From Chloroflexota bacterium (GTDB taxonomy: Bacteria > Chloroflexota > Dehalococcoidia > UBA1151 > UBA1328): a stretch of DNA of 12,005 nucleotides. The first letter of the stretch is position 1, and each line of letters starts with the position of its first letter. A program made the position numbers and the translations under genes. This document shows positions 7,885 through 12,005 of the stretch, one piece after another. Below the pieces are notes generated by a model. It had not been told where the DNA came from and did no database searches. It saw nothing but the letters and a program-made list of their open reading frames with translations. Where the stretch lies: contig NYZY01000046.1 in assembly GCA_002687335.1 (NCBI GenBank), positions 1 to 12,005 of the forward strand, read 5' to 3'.

Positions 7885-8520
7885 TTAATCCCCTGCCCCG
7901 CGCGGCCAAGGCGGTTGTGGTCGCTTTATTTCACCAAAATACTTACGTTCCATGGCAATACCCATGAAGTGCTTGAATGCACTCATGGCTTCATCCTTTG
8001 GAGGAGTGAACATTTTTAGGAAAGTCGAGAATCCGTTTTCAAAAACAAATGTCGGGGTACCGAAAATGCCCAACTCGCGCGCATATTCATGATCGGCTCC
8101 TATAGTTTTCAAAGTTTTACTGTCATCTAAAACTTGGATGAACCTGTTGATATCCAATTTGATAGTCGAAGCAATTTCTATTATTGACTCACGAGTACGT
8201 ATATCCGTTCTTTCAACGTGCTTGGCATGCAATATCCCTGCCATATATTCGTTATGAATACCCGATCCCTGTTGTCGTGTTGCGATACCACCCCGTAATG
8301 ACCAAAGACCCCTACTAACATAATCGGGTCCTTGCTCCCAGGCCTTCCAGTTATCCCCTTGCGTAGAGTTGACCTGTTCAAGAGCGAAACTACGCCAATT
8401 AATTTGAAGATCCTCGCCCAATTCCTCTTTCACCATGGCCAGCCACATGCCAGCCTGTCGAACCCAGGGTCAGGTGTAATCAATAAATACATCAAATTGA
8501 ATTAGTTTGTTAATCGACAT
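7885..8520 (-). CDS. DsbA/FrnE-like thioredoxin-fold selenoprotein, in-frame UGA (Sec17) at the active site
   Basis: The frame from ATG 8520 to TAA 7885 encodes 211 residues if the single UGA at 8472-8470 is read as selenocysteine 17. The N-terminus is a first thioredoxin strand (Gln-Phe-Asp-Val-Phe-Ile-Asp-Tyr-Thr) followed by UGA-Pro-Trp-Val, aligning with the Cys-Pro-x-x site of DsbA/FrnE-like oxidoreductases. An alpha-helical insert follows (about 60-140), then Ile-Phe-Gly-Thr-Pro-Thr-Phe-Val-Phe (152-160), the strand with the cis-proline (Pro156) that packs on the active site. There is no cysteine in the protein, so Sec17 would be its only redox residue. A partial AGG lies 6 bases before the ATG, and an in-frame TAA just upstream fixes that start. 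Without recoding, only a fragment from ATG 8448 lacking the active-site strand would be made. The substrate is unknown; FrnE-type isomerase/oxidoreductase or glutathione-type chemistry is possible. It is the first gene of the leftward run, ending 5 bases before rnc. Confidence 0.85.
8434..8457 (-). promoter_or_regulatory. Candidate bacterial SECIS hairpin downstream of the UGA
   Basis: In the mRNA, GGCUGGC pairs with GCUGGCC (7 bp, including two adjacent G-U pairs) around the 5-base loop AUGUG; two further pairs, C-G and A-U, extend it past one bulged A. The loop starts 22 bases after the UGA, within the distance range known for bacterial SECIS elements. Against it, the loop has no G in its first two bases, which known elements usually have, and a competing CCUG/CAGG stem lies closer to the UGA. 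It is a plausible but weak element by hand folding only. Confidence 0.4.
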
Positions 8521-8649
8521 GAGTTGCCTAATACTTTAACTGGTGTTCGAAACCACTTATACAAATTCTAACAACGCTACGTTTAAAGATTTCAAGAAAG
8601 GTTCAGGTTTAAAGCTTAGTATTGACCTATCGACTCGAGTTTAACCCAA
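8521..8649. other. Divergent intergenic region between the leftward run and cca
   Basis: This 129-base AT-rich gap must hold the promoters for the leftward seven-gene run and for cca. I find no convincing -35/-10 pair. A TATAAG at 8561-8556 on the minus strand would be a reasonable -10 about 36 bases before the ATG at 8520, but no -35 box lies at the right distance. TTTAAA occurs twice (around 8582 and 8607). No RNA gene, terminator or protein-coding frame is visible. Confidence 0.5.
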
Positions 8650-9927
8650 ATGCCAAATTTATCTCAATTACTCCAAACAAAAGCAAAACCCGAACATCTG
8701 CGGTTATTTAATGCATGCAAGGATCTGCATTCGCAACTTGCTGATGTGAACAATGTATTTGTGTGTGGTGGTTATGTTCGTGATCTAATACTAGGCAACC
8801 CGACCAAAGACATCGACCTGTGCATTGAAGGCAACTCCGAAAAATTTTCCACTATGCTTGCTAAAACGCTGAATTTAGGGGAACCCCTTGAATCACAGTT
8901 CCTGACTTTCAAGTTTGTCGCAGGTGAAGGAAAAGCCGACGTTAAATCAATAGATATCGTTACCTGTCGCGATGAGACATATACAGCGTCGGCAGCACTA
9001 CCAGATGTGATTCCATCATCGATCGAAAAAGACTTAAACCGTAGAGATTTCACGGTTAATGCAATGGCTATATCCCTTACAGGTCAACAATGGGGTGACC
9101 TGATAGATCCATCCAATGGTTTCGGGGACATCATGCGCAAGCGAATCAGGGTATTACATGATTCGAGTTTCACAGATGACCCTACACGAATGTTCAGGGC
9201 AGTACGTTACGCTACACGGCTTGGATTCAATATCGATTCCCACACCACTGAACTATTTACAAATGCCCTAGGAAGCGTTGACCTATTAAGTGGCACGAGG
9301 GTCAGAAACGAATTCGAGCATATCCTCAAGGAGCCAAAAGTCTGTGAAATTCTACGGAAGTCAGAGGATCTTGGTTTACTGGGTGCGATAACTCCTGCTT
9401 TACGGGTGGGTCCAAAAGCCCTGGAAATCACAGACGAACTCATACAGGAAAGTTCAGGAAAACTAAACCTCGAGGATTTATTGGCCAGAGTAACTTTCAG
9501 CCTCAATGAGGAGGAAGCAAGACTGACATCTAACAGGTTCGACGGACCAAAATACTGGACTGATTCGATTTCCGGAAATGCAAAGTTGGCATCAGTGGTA
9601 GGAATTCTAGATAACCAATCAATAACTCGCAGTGAAATTGCCGAGGTTTTAAACAATATCCCGTTGCAATGTATACGGGCATATATTGCAACGGGCTCGA
9701 TCTTGCCTCGACGCGGAAGATTAATCGATTATTTGCAGACAATTCGATTCGAGGAACCCGAGATTACAGGTGATGACCTTATGGCTGCAGGTGTGCCTGA
9801 GGGACCTATCATAGGACAATTATTGGAACTGGTGAAACGAGCTCGTTTAGATAGAAAAGTAAATTCCAGAAAAGAAGAACTGGATCTGGCTAGAAGCCGA
9901 CTTCCCGAATTTCTCACCCATGACTAG
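8650..9927 (+). CDS. cca: CCA tRNA nucleotidyltransferase (class II, poly(A) polymerase family)
   Basis: The 425-residue protein belongs to the class II nucleotidyltransferase family that adds or repairs the 3' CCA end of tRNAs using CTP and ATP. Motif A is complete: Gly-Gly-Tyr-Val-Arg-Asp-Leu-Ile-Leu-Gly (40-49) followed by the catalytic Asp-Ile-Asp-Leu (54-57). Asp-Leu-Asn-Arg-Arg-Asp-Phe-Thr-Val-Asn-Ala-Met-Ala (128-140) and Asp-Pro-Thr-Arg-Met-Phe-Arg-Ala-Val-Arg-Tyr-Ala-Thr-Arg-Leu-Gly-Phe (177-193) give the neck and nucleotide-selection regions. No HD domain follows, so it is not the E. coli-type fusion. A C-terminal Gly-Pro-Ile-Ile-Gly-Gln-Leu-Leu (387-394) is typical of the tail domain. 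The start ATG is the only one after an in-frame TGA near 8623, with no strong Shine-Dalgarno. A poly(A) polymerase or an A-adding/CC-adding split enzyme cannot be excluded by motif alone. It is transcribed alone and converges with ogg. Confidence 0.93.
   Translation: MPNLSQLLQTKAKPEHLRLFNACKDLHSQLADVNNVFVCGGYVRDLILGNPTKDIDLCIEGNSEKFSTMLAKTLNLGEPLESQFLTFKFVAGEGKADVKSIDIVTCRDETYTASAALPDVIPSSIEKDLNRRDFTVNAMAISLTGQQWGDLIDPSNGFGDIMRKRIRVLHDSSFTDDPTRMFRAVRYATRLGFNIDSHTTELFTNALGSVDLLSGTRVRNEFEHILKEPKVCEILRKSEDLGLLGAITPALRVGPKALEITDELIQESSGKLNLEDLLARVTFSLNEEEARLTSNRFDGPKYWTDSISGNAKLASVVGILDNQSITRSEIAEVLNNIPLQCIRAYIATGSILPRRGRLIDYLQTIRFEEPEITGDDLMAAGVPEGPIIGQLLELVKRARLDRKVNSRKEELDLARSRLPEFLTHD
9660..9695. 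repeat. Near-perfect 15-bp inverted repeat inside cca
   Basis: CCCGTTGCAAT (9660-9670) is repeated in exact inverted form at 9685-9695, and pairing continues inward through one G-T wobble and three more pairs to leave a 6-base loop (9675-9680). The stem is thus 15 bp with one wobble. It lies in coding sequence for residues about 338-349 of the CCA enzyme. No T-run follows on either strand, so it is not a terminator. Confidence 0.7.
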
Positions 9928-9949
9928 GATGATTTACAAGTAGTGTGAG
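9928..9949. other. 22-base gap between convergent cca and ogg
   Basis: The two stop codons (TAG of cca at 9925-9927, TAG of ogg at 9952-9950) are only 22 bases apart. The only pairing I find is a weak CTCAC/GTGAG (9913-9917 with 9945-9949) with a 27-base loop and no U-tract, so no intrinsic terminator is recognisable. Transcripts probably overlap at their 3' ends. Confidence 0.4.
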
Positions 9950-10882
9950 CTAAACTCCATCTTCCGGCAAAGCTCGGTCAACATGCGCCCCGCCCCAAGC
10001 AATAGCACGCGCCGAAAGACGTTCACGGTGGAACATATATTGATTTGCTAGAGCCGAATATTCGCCAAAGTGATCACGCGCCCACTCTGATGCGTAACTC
10101 AAGCTACACTTTTCGGAAAGTCCATACCATTTGCGAAGCGCTCGGAGGATATGGCGGTCAACTATGAAGGATTCGGGCTTGTCCAAAGAAAATGCAAGGA
10201 CACAATCTGCGATTTTTTCTCCTACTCCATGCAACTGCGTAAGAGTTGTTCTGGCGTCTGTGTACGAACATTCTCGCAAATCGAAAAGATCCAATTGACC
10301 TGATGCGATTGCTTCTGCACACAACACAAGATACTTAGCCCTAAATCCGAACCCAAGGTCACGAAGGTATTGCTCCCCGGATTCCACTATAACTTCCGGT
10401 TCGGGAAAAACTACGTCCGTGGTATTCGGCCCTATCGAATAACCCAATTTCTCAGCAGCGGATCCAACATTCAATTTGATACGTGCAATGTTGGAGGTGC
10501 TAGAAGTAATGAAACTGAACAGACACTCCCAAGGATCTTGTCGCAATACCCTTATTCCAGGATATCCAATTAACGCGGGTCCAAGACATGGATCATCAGC
10601 GAATCGTTTTGCAAACCCACCAAGATCTTGTCCCAGACCTAGGTATTGGCTTGCAGAATGGTAGATCCCCGATACGCCTCTGCCGTCCATAACCGTTAGT
10701 TCTACTCCTCCACTAACCTCACTGATATTTACAACTCTGCGACCTATAACTCCTCGATACCCTGAATTTTCTAAGTGCCAGCGAAACGCCTGCCCACCGT
10801 CTAAGGTCGCACTAATATCCACAAAACCGAGCGGAATAAAAACTGACTGCTCAGTCAATGCGTTGTGTTCGAAAGTCGTCAT
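9950..10882 (-). CDS. ogg: 8-oxoguanine DNA glycosylase/AP lyase, OGG1 type
   Basis: The 310-residue protein excises 8-oxoguanine paired with C and nicks the abasic site, in base excision repair. It has the OGG N-terminal domain with Gly-Gln-Ala-Phe-Arg-Trp (30-35), which helps form the base-reading pocket, then Gln-Asp-Pro-Trp-Glu-Cys-Leu-Phe-Ser-Phe-Ile (115-125) opening the glycosylase core, and Phe-Gly-Phe-Arg-Ala-Lys-Tyr (178-184). The helix-hairpin-helix is Leu-His-Gly-Val-Gly-Glu-Lys-Ile-Ala-Asp-Cys (217-227), with Lys223 as the Schiff-base lysine (Lys249 of human OGG1). Asp242 in Val-Asp-Arg-His follows as the conserved catalytic Asp. It lacks the four-cysteine iron-sulfur loop of EndoIII/MutY. 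Its ATG overlaps the TGA of the helicase gene by four bases (ATGA), so the two are translationally coupled; no Shine-Dalgarno is seen. AlkA-like specificity is less likely, given the OGG N-terminal motif. Confidence 0.93.
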   Translation of the reverse strand: MTTFEHNALTEQSVFIPLGFVDISATLDGGQAFRWHLENSGYRGVIGRRVVNISEVSGGVELTVMDGRGVSGIYHSASQYLGLGQDLGGFAKRFADDPCLGPALIGYPGIRVLRQDPWECLFSFITSSTSNIARIKLNVGSAAEKLGYSIGPNTTDVVFPEPEVIVESGEQYLRDLGFGFRAKYLVLCAEAIASGQLDLFDLRECSYTDARTTLTQLHGVGEKIADCVLAFSLDKPESFIVDRHILRALRKWYGLSEKCSLSYASEWARDHFGEYSALANQYMFHRERLSARAIAWGGAHVDRALPEDGV

Positions 10883-12005
10883 GTTAACGTGTTATTACGC
10901 CAGTTTCCCAAAGTTTCTGACAAGCGTTCAACGCTCAATCTGCGAACATTGCATTTCGGCAGTGACTTCTGGAATTTAACACCATATTGTTTGCGAACAA
11001 TTCTGTTATCCAGAACGACAAAAACTCCACGATCATTTTGCGACCTTATTAATCGACCAAACCCCTGCCTGAAGCGTTGTACTGCTTCGGGGATACTGTA
11101 GTCATTGAAACCATCTTCCAGTAATTCGCTGCGCGCAGCGACAATCGGATCAGACGGGACAGGAAACGGCAATCTCGCCATCACGAGTACGTCGATTGAT
11201 TCACCTTCTAAATCCACTCCCTCCCATAAACTGCTTGTGCCGAGCGCAATCGTCGGAGTGGACTCCGCAAGCATTCGCATAATACGGGCCGGAGAACCAT
11301 CGGTACCTTGTGCAATAACACGTATCCCAGATGCGTTTAACACCGGTGAAATGGTCTTACGAGCGTTATCTAAAGCAGAAATAGATGTAAAAAGCACTAA
11401 GACACGGCCGGCACTCGCTTTTGCTATATCGACTAAAGCCTTAGCTGAGGCTTTTGCGAATCCAGGCTCACCTGGAGCAGGTAAATCCTCAGGTACAACA
11501 ATCAAGGTATTTTTTTCATAATCATATGGCGATCCAAGAACAAGGTCTTCACCGCCTTCCATCCCAATAGAGGCGCGATAACGTTCAAACGAACTCTGGT
11601 AGGCAACCGTTGCTCCTGTGAGTACGACGGAGCGGTCAGACTCAAACAATGCGTTTCTAAGCACATCCGAAACATCAAGTGGCGCTCCATTGATAGTAGT
11701 ACCACGCCTGCCAGGACGAGTGCGAAGCCAATACACACCATCTGCTTTTGGTTCCGGTATTGCCTCACGAAGATTTGAAGCCGCTGTCTGAATTGACTCT
11801 ACTATCGAATGAGCATCCAACACGAGTCCCTCATCAGACTTTTCTTTTGAACGAGAAGCCTGATCACATAAATTCATAAGCTCAAGTGAAACTTCTAATA
11901 AGCGAGTGTTCATGTTTTCCCATGTGATTTCGAAATCACTCCAGATTGGCTGGGCTCGAACTGCATCGGTCAACCTTAATTCAGATTGTTGCTGTGAATA
12001 ACTCT
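10879..12005 (-). CDS. ATP-dependent DNA helicase, DinG/XPD type (C-terminal part)
   Basis: The frame is open from the window edge (12005) to TGA 10879, giving the last 375 or so codons; the N-terminal helicase domain with the Walker A and DEAH motifs is outside. What is visible is the second RecA domain of the HELICc2 type: Leu-Thr-Gly-Ala-Thr-Val, matching the motif III region of the family, then Gly-Thr-Ser-Ser-Leu-Trp-Glu-Gly-Val-Asp-Leu-Glu-Gly (motif V) and Gln-Gly-Phe-Gly-Arg-Leu-Ile-Arg-Ser (motif VI arginine finger). DinG/XPD proteins are 5'-3' helicases that remove R-loops or unwind damaged DNA; whether this one has the iron-sulfur cluster or an N-terminal exonuclease domain cannot be seen. 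An apparent TTG start at 11973 is internal, since the frame continues upstream without a stop. The pairing with ogg suggests a DNA-repair unit. Confidence 0.92.
   Translation of the reverse strand, partial: SYSQQQSELRLTDAVRAQPIWSDFEITWENMNTRLLEVSLELMNLCDQASRSKEKSDEGLVLDAHSIVESIQTAASNLREAIPEPKADGVYWLRTRPGRRGTTINGAPLDVSDVLRNALFESDRSVVLTGATVAYQSSFERYRASIGMEGGEDLVLGSPYDYEKNTLIVVPEDLPAPGEPGFAKASAKALVDIAKASAGRVLVLFTSISALDNARKTISPVLNASGIRVIAQGTDGSPARIMRMLAESTPTIALGTSSLWEGVDLEGESIDVLVMARLPFPVPSDPIVAARSELLEDGFNDYSIPEAVQRFRQGFGRLIRSQNDRGVFVVLDNRIVRKQYGVKFQKSLPKCNVRRLSVERLSETLGNWRNNTLT

Noticed and set aside
7885..8448. A complete 187-residue protein starting at ATG 8448
   Set aside because: It would lack the first thioredoxin strand and the active-site motif, which are encoded directly upstream in the same frame across the UGA. 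AGG lies 5 bases before this ATG, so some internal initiation cannot be excluded, but it is not the main product I expect.
7885..8520. Pseudogene with a nonsense mutation at codon 17
   Set aside because: The stop is specifically UGA at the catalytic Cys position, the frame is otherwise intact on both sides, and no other stop or frameshift is seen. Random decay would rarely hit this exact codon.
8623..8649. Upstream extension of cca through the in-frame TGA near 8623, as a second recoding case
   Set aside because: There is no start codon with a ribosome binding site further upstream and no conserved Cys position expected there; the CCA enzyme is complete from ATG 8650.
10879..11973. Helicase gene starting at TTG 11973
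   Set aside because: The frame is open to the window edge, and the visible part is only the C-terminal helicase domain, so the TTG is internal.

Overview
The window looks like chromosomal DNA of a Chloroflexota bacterium, most likely of the Dehalococcoidia/SAR202 type. The main reason is the adjacent pair of very large membrane proteins of the DUF2298 (Chlor_Arch_YYY) and TIGR03663 families, which are known mainly from Chloroflexota and archaea, next to a bacterial rnc-ftsY pair. Base composition is moderate and even throughout. I see no mobile element, tRNA, rRNA or CRISPR array, and coding density is very high. The taxonomic placement is an inference from gene families, not from a marker phylogeny.

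Layout. Bases 1-8520 form one leftward run of seven genes with gaps of 36 bases or fewer. In order of transcription they are: a DsbA-like thioredoxin-fold protein with an in-frame UGA at its active site (8520-7885), rnc (RNase III), ftsY (SRP receptor), a DUF2298 membrane protein, a TIGR03663 GT-C-like membrane protein, a YbhN/AglD-type flippase-like membrane protein, and the N-terminus of an FAD-dependent oxidoreductase that leaves the window at base 1. Bases 8521-8649 are a divergent promoter region. Then cca (8650-9927) runs rightward and ends 22 bases from the convergent end of an OGG1-type 8-oxoguanine DNA glycosylase. That gene overlaps by four bases the end of a DinG/XPD-type helicase whose 5' part lies beyond base 12005.

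Main observation. The thioredoxin-fold gene is normally visible only from an internal ATG at 8448. Read upstream, the same frame continues through one UGA (8472-8470) to an ATG at 8520, giving Asp-Tyr-Thr-(UGA)-Pro-Trp. The UGA sits exactly where DsbA/FrnE-like proteins have the first active-site cysteine. The rest of the 211-residue protein has no cysteine but keeps the cis-proline motif (Gly-Thr-Pro-Thr). This is the signature of a selenoprotein, and a hairpin with plausible bacterial SECIS spacing follows the UGA. TGA is an ordinary stop in at least three neighbouring genes, so a reassigned code is unlikely.

How the genes fit together. The leftward run couples a redox protein, RNA processing (RNase III) and membrane-protein targeting (FtsY) to four proteins that look like a cell-surface glycan or lipid-linked sugar module. 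On the right, the helicase and OGG form a small DNA-repair unit. Several start codons needed correcting: ftsY most likely starts at a CTG with a well-placed Shine-Dalgarno, and rnc at an internal TTG.
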